Source of the DNA: Sialis fuliginosa | Lineage: Eukaryota; Arthropoda; Insecta; Megaloptera; Sialidae | Direction of reading: 5' to 3' | DNA: 64,000 nucleotides | Assembly: GCA_961205875.1 (NCBI GenBank) | Contig: OY540809.1 | Location: 14,024,267 to 14,088,266 of the forward strand | In this document: positions 50,542 through 61,690 of the stretch, piece by piece | Layout of the letters: every line of letters starts with the position of its first letter | Numbering within the stretch: position 1 is the stretch's first letter | Made by a program: the position numbers and the translations under genes | Notes under the pieces: model-generated | The model's database searches: none | The model's input: the letters and a program-made list of their open reading frames with translations, nothing else | What the model was told of the DNA's origin: nothing

Positions 50542-50790
50542 CAGAGGCGTAGTAACGGGGGTGTTTTGGGGACACCTCTCCTCCCCCCCCCCCTCCCGAA
50601 ATATTCTGTGTTTTTATGTGTTTTTATAACCTTCCGAAAAAATATTTTTATTATTTTATATATCACTGCTTTTACAAAATTATTGGCTATAATTGATTGA
50701 AATGTGAGTAATGTTTGAAATATCTTCATAATTCAAAATTTAATTCATATGTAGTTATCTCCCCCGAAAATTTGTCTTGCTACGCCACTG
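50542..50790. mobile_element. hAT-like element, about 249 bp
   Basis: Ends CAGAGGCGTAG and gctacgccactg. The putative duplication GCACAGTC / GCGTAGCC matches at only 5 of 8, all differences transitions, so it is old or mis-bounded. Confidence 0.5.
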
Positions 50791-51676
50791 GCGTAGCCGC
50801 ACTACCTGATTTTATTACTAATAGCACTCGGGGTACCGTAATATTTAATTTACATGTCTGGAGTTATATTTTATTAAGTAATTATTTATAAGCGATTGTC
50901 ATCTTTTTCAAAAGTGCTACTTCTATATTGTTCGTTGTATTCCAAGTGTTTTTTTATAATTTTTTGTTTATAATAATTATCTTTTATTGATCTTTTGCCC
51001 GCGGCTTCACCGATATTACAAATAATATGCTCAAGAGCGAAAACTAAGCTTACGCTGTCTGCAGGATATTAAATATAAATGACAACCCACTGACAATTGT
51101 AATGAATGGTATGGTTTATATGAATGACCTAGACGCATTCGCGTTAAGTAGATATCAGTGATCTACAACTAGTGGTGACAAGTGTACACCATAAAATGTT
51201 TATAATATACATTATTATACATTTATTACCATTGCTCTTAAATCATAACGATTTGACACCTCGTAGATAAGTTACCTTAGCTTTTGCTCTCGTCTAGAGC
51301 AAATTTTTTATAATACTCTGCACTAGTTTTTTAACGCTCTGATTAGCGTATTAAATCTGAATTTTCTATTTTTCAGTGTTTAAATCATATACCAACTTTG
51401 TCACCGACAAAACATTTATTTTCTGTGAAAATTTTAAGAAAAAGTCTAAAATACTTCGAAAATTCTGAACAAATATTGCTATAACTTGATAACTAAAAAA
51501 CTAATTTTGATCAAACACTGACTAAAACATGATCAGATAATATTCGTACATATGAAAGTAAACTGCATGAAAATCAGACCAATAATTCTCTAGATATAAG
51601 TTCACAAACATACATATGTACATACAAAGGCAGATTGTGTTTCAAAAACAATGTTTTATTAAAATTAAAAAGACTA

Positions 51677-51915
51677 CCCTTGGGTTGCATAAAGCAAAAT
51701 AAAAAACGATTAGTTAATCAGTTGTTTTAAAACCATTATTACGTTCAATCTAAAAAACAATCACATTTATGATAAATTTTATAAGGTAAAAAAATGATCA
51801 TGTTTAGTGAATTGTTCATTTACAAATCGAAATTAAATTTAGAATTAACATTAATCATTGTTTGAAAACAACTGATTAACTAATCGTGGTTAATTTTGCT
51901 TTATGCAACCCAGGG
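51677..51915. mobile_element. TA-flanked hairpin MITE, 239 bp
   Basis: Long TIR: CCCTTGGGTTGCATAAAGC at the left, its complement at the right, then further complementarity through aacgattagttaatcagttg. TA flanks at 51675-51676 and 51916-51917. Confidence 0.75.
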
Positions 51916-53497
51916 TACAACTACTAAACGGTTGGTCAAATGTATAACAATCATTTTAAGACCATTTCGAAGTCTATTGGTGATTTTTACTTCCAGAGTA
52001 CTAAATCGCCAACTCGAGAAGATTTTTTTAAATCTACCTGATGCAATTCAACGCACACTAGATGTTATATTTACAGAATAAACTTATGAATCAAATTTCA
52101 AAGTAGGCATGTGGTAATGACCTGAGTTAACAAACGGTATAAGGTCAAATCAAAATAAATAAACGGAATCAGAACGATTCCGCGTTCAATAAAGCAGGTG
52201 TTAATCACATACTGCCTGTCGCTGGCTATTATATAATTATTAAATAGGTAAACACACATACATTGTATAGAATATGTTGTTTATTTCGAAAGAGTGGAGA
52301 TATGCATAGATAAATATTAACTGTTCAGTAGCCAAACTATTTCACATTTCACACAATAGTTTTAATTTATTCAATTAAAAAAATATATATTTCCAGCGCA
52401 TAATTTGAATTGGATTACAATTAGTAAATATTTCGGTCAAAAATATTTATTATTTGTAATAAATCATTAAATACAATTCAAAGATTATTATATTGAAAAA
52501 AATAACATTAATTTGTATTCATAAATAAGGCTATTTGGATCAAAGAGGTTCTTTTAAAATAACTGGGTTAATTAATTAATTATTTAGTTCAAGTAAAATT
52601 TATTTGTTTTCAGTAAATATGACTCAAATAATTTGTTATTTGTATCCATAAAAATTTTTCAGTGTAAGTGTTTAAAAAACATCTGCCAAGAGATTGAACT
52701 ACCTAATCTGATGAATTACCATTGGTTATCCATTTAATTTTTATACTATTTTATTAGAAAATATTAATTCGATATATTTTTAATTACAAAATTTTTAGTT
52801 TCTCAACAATTTCTATTAAAATCTAATTTTTCTGCTATAAATGACATAATATGATGTTAATGTCAAATTAAAAGCACGTGTATTGAAACAATTACCTTCT
52901 GGGTATAAACAGCGTCTATTTGGTCGTCTCTTTTCAAGGGCCCTAAAGATGTCCACTGCAATGTGTGACGAAACGTTGACCGATAAAACAACCAAGCTTG
53001 TACCCAGAAACAACGAAACTTCAAGCTCATAATGATGACAAAGTAAAAAAGAACCGTACTACATTTTGGTAAGCACTGTTCTATTTAATATTCGTTTTGT
53101 GGAGTTAGTCAATTTGGATTATTTACACGTGATGTTTTTTATATGTTTTCTTTGCATTCTTTGGGTGATTGTCAAGGTTGTTATAGACTCACCTTCCTAT
53201 CTATCTAATGTTATATATTAGAATATAATATACTATGCATAAATACAAAAAATCCTATATGAAAGTTAGTTTTTTACGCTACTGTATTTAAAGATTGACA
53301 AATAGAGGGTGAAATGGTTTATTATAAATTAAACTGTATAAGCTACCCATTCGCATTTTATTTATTGCTATACATACATACGATTATTAGTTCCGGAGAT
53401 ATAACCTTTCAAAAAAAAACATATTTTCGCGGCGAGGTTATCTCTTATACACAACTTCCGGGAAGAAGAAAATATTTCATACTAGCTGTTCTTCCTT

Positions 53498-53597
53498 AGG
53501 ATGCCAAATTTCATCAAGATCGGTTCAGCGGTTTAACAATGAAAAGGTAACAAACAGACATACAGACATAGTTACTTTCGTATTTATAATATTACTA
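53498..53597 (-). mobile_element. Lep1-like Helitron 5' fragment
   Basis: Minus-strand match to aaatttcatcaagatcggtt...gaaaaggtaacaaacagaca...tttcgtatttataatatt. Confidence 0.55.
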
Positions 53598-53949
53598 TGG
53601 ATATAAAAATTAAAATTTGTTTCAAAATGCAAAAGCTGCATGAAAATCATTTTCATTCAATTTAAATTTTGTTTACGTAATTTTTCAAATTTAGAATCTA
53701 AATATAAAAAAATACATTAAAAGCGTGTATATATACAATTTTATCCATTCTTCGTGCTTTCGACCTCAATTTCTTAAAATACTGAAAATCTCATACTAAT
53801 TTATAATAATTTTCCACATTTAAATATGTAGATACATTTCAGAACTAATACACGATATTAAATATTACAGCGTAAATACAAATCAAAACGAAAATATCAT
53901 CGATATTATTTATAACTTTTATGATACACACACACAACTTGGCACTTAC

Positions 53950-54002
53950 CCAGCTGATGTTAGAACCTACGTACGTGTACGTAAGCGCGCGGCCTATATC
54001 TC
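53950..54002 (-). CDS. candidate 53-base coding exon, phase-compatible with 57.3 kb
   Basis: Bounded by acceptor tatactcgcag and donor GTAAGT on the minus strand. Only one frame is open; it reads D-I-G-R-A-L-T-Y-T-Y-V-G-S-N-I-S-W and needs one base from the previous exon, which is what the 57.3-kb exon supplies. The next exon to the left was not found. No family recognised. Confidence 0.35.
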
Positions 54003-54282
54003 CTGCGAGTATATCGAGAATTAGTCAGATTTAACCAGATATCGACAACAGAAACACCGGTCGATACAATATTAAAAAAGGTGCATGACACACGTGGAAA
54101 TATGTCTACACTATCTATAAATATATGAGTGTACCTATACATAACTACTTATATAATATAGGTTAACAGAAATATTATTACAAGATAACACTAAATATCT
54201 TAAGATAAATCCAATTCAACCAGGAAAGTTATTATGTTCTTGCTGTTTAGTGTTCTATACCGAAATCAATAAGAAGAAAATA

Positions 54283-54398
54283 CGAAAATGTCTGTCTGTC
54301 TGTCTGTTTGTTACATTTTTACGGTTAAACCGCTGAACCCATTTTAATGAAATTTGATAGGACATAGGCTACTTTGTATTCCGAAAAATTATGATTGT
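54283..54398 (+). mobile_element. Lep1-like Helitron fragment
   Basis: gtctgtctgtctgtttgtta followed by ggttaaaccgctgaaccca and atgaaatttgataggacat; 3' end missing. Confidence 0.5.
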
Positions 54399-55130
54399 GT
54401 GACATTTGTATGCGAGTTATTTGTGTTTTATCGACTATCATAACAGAAATGTGTATTACCTAACTTTCTTCTTAGTCTTCTTCTGATGAGCCTGTCTTTA
54501 ACTTTTATAAATCGAATCTGTTGTAATCAAATAATAATCAAAACTGTTAAAATTTGAACTTTTGTGTTCTACAAGTGTAATTAAATCAACCCCAATATAC
54601 CACATGACCAAAATCCCATTAATATGACTTCCTTGTTTGTCAAAACCTACTATGATCGGTCCATTAGCAATCTCCTATTTTTCACTTTACAATTAAACTA
54701 CGAAATATACAATACCAATAATTGGTGATAAAGACGAAGAATAATTGCAATTAACTAATTAAACATTGTTTTCCTAATTTTGTAAGCATTTTACAGATTA
54801 TTTATTGCATAATATGTGATATACTAAAATTAAATTTGACCTACGGCTGCTTTTTTTTGTAAACATAAATAATTTTAGAACGTTTTTTAATAAAAAAATG
54901 ATTTTTGTTAAATCTCATTAAATGTAAGCCAAAATAATATCATTCAATTTCAGAATCATTTTACTGCCAGGTTCTTCATTTGACATTGTAATGACAAAAC
55001 TAATAATATACAGGTATTTGAAATTATATATATTATATATATATAAATGACAAAGTCAGTTATTAATGTGAGTCGTTTTTTTATAAAAGAGAACTTTTTC
55101 ACGTATTTTATTTTCCAATTATGTTATGTT

Positions 55131-55555
55131 GCTTCCTCGCAATATCGATGATATGAAAAACTTTGTGATTGTTTTAAAATGAGACAAAAATAAATTGCGA
55201 TTTCAGATTTTAAACTGATCTTTCCGTTTCAGGTAAAGACAAACACTTTTCGTTCCATGTCTGTTTATCTGTCTGTCTGGCCCCTAAATCCTTGTCAGAC
55301 GCATAACTCATGAACCACTGAACTGATATTAATGAAACTAGGTTGGATGGTTGAATCTGACTTAAGGACGGCCCCATTTCAAAATCATCAACATCGTATG
55401 TAAGGGGGAGGGGTGACTTCCCAAAATATTAATTTTTTCAAGATATCTCATAAACGACACATGTTTTGTTTTTTTTAAATTGATATTAACTTTGACATAT
55501 AAAACTATACCTTTGGTATATTTAACACGAGGAAGAACTGTGCATTTACTTGGCA
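55131..55555 (+). repeat. dispersed repeat family III, copy E
   Basis: Plus-strand, gcttcctcgcaatatcgat to tgcatttacttggcat with an internal deletion after the tctcataaacgacacatg part. Confidence 0.65.
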
Positions 55556-56082
55556 TTTTTTAAAATATAAATTCTAATTTTATTTTTTTTGTAAGGGGGT
55601 GGTGAAAATTTAGAAAACCATCCTTACGTTGTTTTGACATCTGAACATACCGCAGTAAAGCACGTGACATACAGACAGACAGGCAGGCATGCTAATGAAA
55701 CAAGATCGATAATAATCAGAATTTATATGTTAACATTATTATATCATCAGCGACCGCGACGACGGCATGCGTCACTTATTGAGTCCAATAAACCCCGACA
55801 TACTGTGTGTATAAACAAACGCCCACCAATGGCTTCGTCGCGGAATGTCGCACAAAAAAAACTTACCAATTAATTAAAGTTTTAGGTTAACTGCGAAATA
55901 TTCGGGACACTACTGGTTTATTTTTATATCGGAGATGATTTTAATTATATTTTTTATATACTGGTTCTTTCAGACTGGATTAATTTTAATATGAAGTGAG
56001 TGGATTTTTTTAAATAGCCTTGTAACGTTTTGTATTAAAATAATACTTTTATTTCGAAGAGAAAATTTGTATTATTATAATT

Positions 56083-56549
56083 CTTTTTTGTAATTCTCAT
56101 GAACTCATGTTACTAATAAAATAAGTAAATCTTAATTTAATCAATTTAATTATCAAAGTTCGCAAATATAGTTTGTTTTTTAAACATTTTATTTTGTTTA
56201 TGTAATGTAGTTAGTAATGAGCACGCAGTGATGGACACTTGCTAATGATTACAAAATGATAAGTACTACGACACAAAAGATATAAAAGAAAGAATCTTCA
56301 AAGAAACAATGTAAAGCAGTTGCTATGATAATATAATAATAATTAATTAATAAATTATACTAATAATTAGTTTAAATGTCCACCATTTTGACACCTATTG
56401 GCCGATTGTCATCAAATCACGCTGTAAGACAGTTAAATGTATAGATATAGATTAATATTCAAAAATCAACAAATATTTCTAATTCAGTACATTTAATTAA
56501 AAAATAGCCATTACTGGGGTCATATCCAAGACTGGTGCCAGTACCTTAT
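56083..56549 (+). repeat. dispersed repeat family II, copy 3
   Basis: 5' truncated; ends ccaagactggtgccagtacc. Confidence 0.65.
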
Positions 56550-57262
56550 ATGTTTATTGTGGACTCTCCATAGAAGAAAATGATATACATGCACATATTT
56601 CACATTTTACAACATTGACTCATCACAAAAAACCCCAAACTATTTCTGAACACACGCTACACACAGAATTTACCCGGGAAAATAGAGGATACAAGCAGTA
56701 AAAATTTAACCTATGTTACCTGTGATCAAAGTTAAAACTACACTATTAACTTTGAACGCCTATAGCTAGAGAATAAATTAAATAAAAATAAATCCAAAGG
56801 TAGATTTGGAAAATTAAAAGTCCTTTCTTCATAACTCAAAATAAAATCAAATTGAATAGAAAAGTCCGAACTACCAGTAATTTATTAGATTTTGCCAAAA
56901 AAATAAATTATGCAGGCTCTCTTAATTGATATATTTTTTTTGCTATTTTTTACGTTAGATTTTTATTATTTTCAACCTCCCCCCTTGTAAATATTAGGTA
57001 ATCCCACCCCTTCAATTTTTTTTGTCTAGTAGCTGCAAAGTGTATTGATTAAAAATATTCAACAACCGAAATTGGTTTTCAATAACTTATTTTAACATAA
57101 TTAATTTTAAAAGCCCCCCTCCCCCGCATAAAATGTGACAGAAACCTACTCACCCCAAATGGATGTTCCCATTTTATACATAAACATGTATTGCCCATTA
57201 TGTCTAAACAGGCTAGAACAGAATCTAATCATGTCATAACAGGCCAAGTATCAACAACATAC

Positions 57263-57335
57263 CGGAAATGCCCATGACGCAGAGACCGTCGGTTTGCGCC
57301 GCGACGACGCTGACATCGTCGTCACAGTGACGCGC
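57263..57335 (-). CDS. candidate minus-strand exon in a GC-rich island (unidentified gene)
   Basis: GC-rich stretch ending in donor GTATGT at 57262. The frame ...Q-T-D-G-L-C-V-M-G-I-S plus one base is open and contains an ATG whose short product M-G-I-S joins in phase 1 to the small exon at 53950-54002. It may be an internal exon (acceptor ggaccag before 57335) or, because the GC-richness extends to about 57480, a 5' UTR with the start at that ATG. Product not recognised. Confidence 0.35.
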
Positions 57336-57480
57336 CTGGTCCGGGGGAAATCAATACTCAGCACGCAGTGACGACGCCAGGGTTAGCGTCCGTGCTGCCC
57401 CGCTATGTTGTAATCAGAAAACCTGATTCACAAAACACTGCGTGCGTGCGTGTGGGAGGGGGTGCGGGGTAAACGTCATT
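57336..57480 (-). promoter_or_regulatory. GC-rich flank of the 57.3-kb exon, possible promoter/5' UTR
   Basis: Continues the GC- and CpG-rich island upstream of the minus-strand exon, including repeated cgtgcg and a G-rich run. No similarity to the repeats elsewhere in the window. Confidence 0.3.
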
Positions 57481-57643
57481 GGCACGATTGATTTTGAGTC
57501 TTTGGTTTTTTATTTATTGCATACTATTTAGCGCGCACGCCATCTGGTGTAAAATGCGAACTCGAAAGCTTTTAAACGCTGATTATCTAAAGATTTTTCG
57601 TGTGGATATTATGAGAAGGATTTCCATTGACCTATATAGAAGC

Positions 57644-57959
57644 CAGAGCTGGCCTTAGCAAGTCTAGCGCCCTGTGCGAGATTTAAAAAAATGCTAAAAA
57701 ATCACCGAAAATGTCATTTTTTTTGTATATCATCTCGCACATATTTTTAACGAAGATCAAAACTAAAATGATTGATTGACCAAATCTCCTAAACAAATAA
57801 ACAGTTCATTTTTATTTTCTTTGTAATTTTATAGAGAACAAAAAAGTACCTACAGTTTTGATGCAAATCGTACATAATATATGTACGATTTGCACACTTC
57901 TCTAGCGCCCCCAAAGATTCAGCGCCCAGGGCGACCGCCCCGCCCTAAGACCGGCTCTG
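57644..57959. mobile_element. hAT-type element, 316 bp
   Basis: Ends CAGAGCTGGCCTTAGC and taagaccggctctg, perfect duplication ATAGAAGC at 57636-57643 and 57960-57967. Confidence 0.88.
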
Positions 57960-58032
57960 ATAGAAGCCAAAGCTATGCAATAATCTTCTTATGTTGATTA
58001 TCTAATTTAGAATTATTTTACCCAAAAATGTA

Positions 58033-58482
58033 TAAGGTTCTGGCACCAATATTAGATAAAACTAAAATGTACTAAATTAGAAATATTTGTTATTTGATTA
58101 CTACCATTATCTATAGACACTTAATTTGATGACAATCGGCCAATGGTTGTTTTCTTTTTTTAAATTATTATATTATCATAGCATATGCCTTACATTGTTT
58201 CATTTTTTTCCTTAATTTATTACTTTTTATAATCATTAGCAAGTATCCATTACTTGTTTTACTTTATCCCTTACTGAAGAAAAAAAACATACAACAAAAT
58301 AAAAGGCTATAATTTAATTAAGAAAACAAACTATATTGGCGGACTTTGGTTTAAATTGATTAATAACTAGTTTTATTAGTAACATTAGCTCATGGTAATT
58401 ACAAAAAAGAAACCTTTCAATCCCAAAAAACAGTATACCTTGCTCTTAAAGCGTCCAAGACTGGTGCCAGTTCCTTACTTAA
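58033..58482 (-). repeat. dispersed repeat family II, copy 4
   Basis: Both ends present: aaggttctggcacca at one side and gactggtgccagttcctt at the other. Confidence 0.65.
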
Positions 58483-60025
58483 TTCAATGGATAAAAAAAA
58501 GATTATAGTAAAAATTAAAATCCCGATGTAACTATAGCTCATTCTATAAAAATTTCATGCGTCATACTAATTCATATTTTTTTATTTGACATTTGATTAT
58601 ACATAAGTTATTCCAATGATAAAACAAATACAATACAAGTAAAACTTGTGTGTTCTACACAGCGTGGAACAACCCTATCACCTACGTTCTATTAAACAAA
58701 GGTTACGAGAAGTTCATCCATAAAATATTTGGGTCGTTTATAAAAATATACATTCGAAGTGGGAGGGTTCTATATCTATCATTAAATTATTAATACATTA
58801 TTGAAGATGGTCGATACTTAAACCGTTCAGAAGTCAAAGCAACTCTCTTCACTTTGTTATATGTTTGCAATTTTATTTGAACAAAATCTGATATGTATAG
58901 CCTCTACAGTATGTACTAAAATAAAAAATCGCTTGATATTTCATATCCCCAGAAAGCGAAAAATATTTTTTACGAAAATTCCCTTATTTGAGTGTGTTTA
59001 TATCATAAAATGAAGACACTAATAAAGTTTTTACGTTTCTAGATCCAAGAGTTGGGTGTTGATGAGTCAGGCACTATAACATTTCTTTTTATAATCGCTC
59101 AATATTTCATTTGCAATTTTTTATCTTTAGTAGGTATATAGAGTTACTTATTTCGATTTTACGATATATTTTCTCTTTGATATTAAAATCAAACGGAAAA
59201 TTTCTTCATTAAACATTCATTCGTTTAACTTTTTAATTAACATTAATTTAAAGTGCAAACTTTTCAAGCAACCATATAAATTAGAGTTCTAATTTAACGA
59301 CAATACTACAGAATGATCAAAAAATCATTAGAAAACAATTTCATAAAAATTTTATTGTATGATAGATATTTATAAATATAATAAATCAGTGATTACCAAA
59401 ATGTGTTAAGAGAAGAGGGTCCTACTTGTTTAAGAATTGTAATAAATTATCGGCAAAAAACAAGAAAGTGCGACGTAGAGGGGGAGGGATTTCATTGCTT
59501 CAATTTTAAAACGATCAGTATAAAAATTGTTTTTCTTATAAATAAATACTTTTATTATATGTATATAACATCCTAACCCCCCTCTCTTGAAAATTTCCAT
59601 GACGACACCCATGATTATTTAGTATGTACAATAATATTAATATATAAGGCCAAATATTTGAAATAAAATATAAATAAACGACTAAATTAATATCAATCAA
59701 TTTTAATCATTATCAATGGAAATATTACAATATTAGCTTAAAAAATTACAAACGCTCTAATAAACGACCTTGTATATTTATTAGTAAGTGGTTTATACAA
59801 TCAAATTCACACCAAAGCCGGAAATTCGTCAGTACTCAGTACACATACAAAACTACGTAAATTTACATTAGAATAAAATAAACAAGCTAATTAACTAGCA
59901 CTTTACTTCTTAGATCAGATGTGAATAAAAGCTTTATTGTTTATCAAAAATCAATTTAAAATTAGCAACATAAAAAAGAAAAGAGAAATATAAAAAAAGA
60001 GTCCTGGCTAAATCATCTAGCATGG

Positions 60026-60051
60026 AAGGCCAAAAAAAAAAAAAAAAAAAA
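60026..60051 (+). repeat. long poly-A tract
   Basis: About 20 A after ggcc. Could be a retroposon tail, but no recognisable body precedes it. Confidence 0.5.
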
Positions 60052-60269
60052 ATAGCAACATCAAAATTTACTGTCAAATGTTATAGATGAATTAAAAAAT
60101 CATTTGGCAATCATTTCTGAGAGTATATTTTTTTTTATGCAATAAAAAATTTCACCTCTAATTTTATCCGAAATTTCGTAAAATTGGTAAAAACTTAAAA
60201 ACACAGTTTTATAATTCTCACCAACTCTACAATATATTTAATACCTTTTCTTTGATTTTAAATTTCGTA

Positions 60270-60367
60270 TTTCTAGCTTAATTAAATAGTTTAAGAGATA
60301 TTTTACTTTGACTGAAAATGACGGACAGACGGGCGACAATGTTAGATTAATAGGGTTTCTTCGGGTT
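60270..60367 (-). repeat. dispersed repeat family I, fragment
   Basis: Minus-strand 5' part only: gacggacagacgggcgacaa...attaatagggtttcttcggg. Confidence 0.55.
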
Positions 60368-61339
60368 TCAATCGAGTTGATCAGATATTATTTTTAAATA
60401 AAATAACAGAAAACGCACATAATAAAATAAAATCGACATTTATTTATAGCTGTATAACATAAACACAAATAATATTTAGGAGAAAATATTTTAAATAATA
60501 TCGGAATTCGTTTTTCGTGTTTGTCGTAAATTCACAAGAAATAAAATACGCATATATTTCACAAAATATCGGTTCGTAAATAATATAGACGCCAATCAGT
60601 TTTCCCTTGAGAAAAACGATTTATCAGCCAGAGAAATATAATATATGGCTACACAAAAACATATTTTATAGATCGACGAACAATTATCGCGGTAAAATGT
60701 TATCAAAATTACTAATATGTAGCTTCTGGGTGATTTTATTCCCTAACTATTACAATTCCTCCAGAACACACAAATACTTACAGATAGAGTCACTCCAGTA
60801 GAAGTTATGACAGCATCGCCATTTTTATCCTAAACCGTTGGTGACGCGATTTATTAAAAAATTAATTTATCTATTATTTTTAGCAAACACAAAATTAAAA
60901 TTGAACATAATTAATTAATATGAACTATGAAGTATATTTAATGATACTGACTGATAAAATCAGAAGAAATCAGACAGTGGATGAGACTTGCCTATCATCA
61001 GAAATCGATTTGGGCTGTCGGAACTCTTACTATGAGTATCTCTATAGGTATATATAAATATTTGACCTAATTAATTATTAATTTTCCAATCTACAAAATG
61101 TATTCTCAAGTACTACATTAAAAAAAACGAGATTTTATAAAATGTATAGGTAACCCAAATACCTATTACATAGAGTATAGATAATAAATATGCAAGTGTA
61201 AGATTAGCTTCACAGAAATCATTATAAAAAACATTATATTTAGTTCCGAAAATGTTTGAATCATGTACTGATAAAAATGTATGTACATACATTTAAAAAA
61301 AACTGACAACGTTTTTGAAGTGTGTATTTCACTATAGAT

Positions 61340-61690
61340 AACAACAGGAGGTGAAATACCAAGGGTTCCAAAACGGTTGGAACCACCAATTTTATTTATC
61401 TCTAAAAGTATAAATGCATGTATATAGAATATCAAGCATTCATATTTTATGTTTCTTCAATTATGGGCATAAGTAATTTTTCAGAAGTGAAATATCAGGG
61501 GTTCCTAAACGGTTGGGACTACCGATTTTTAGTTAAAAGTATTAATGTTGCACATTTCATACTATTATTTTATTTTTCTTGAATTATGGGTTACTATAAG
61601 TAGCTTCTTCCTCTTCGTGGATTTTCAGATGTGTTATATCAAGGGTTCCAAAATTTTCAATTTTTATTTGTTACTAAAAATCTCTTCGAA
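61340..61690. repeat. diverged tandem repeat, three units of about 140 bp
   Basis: Blocks with gtgaaatac-caagggttcc-aaacggttgg-a-caccga recur at about 61348, 61486 and 61628, each followed by a gttactaaaag-like and an 'attatggg' block; the third unit is the most decayed. Confidence 0.6.

Noticed and set aside
60674..60801. Small secreted-peptide gene on the plus strand (M-L-S-K-L-L-I-C-S-F-W-V-I-L-F)
   Set aside because: Hydrophobic start looks attractive, but no promoter, splice or conservation evidence, and AT-rich DNA makes such runs by chance; a minus-strand splice pattern overlaps it.
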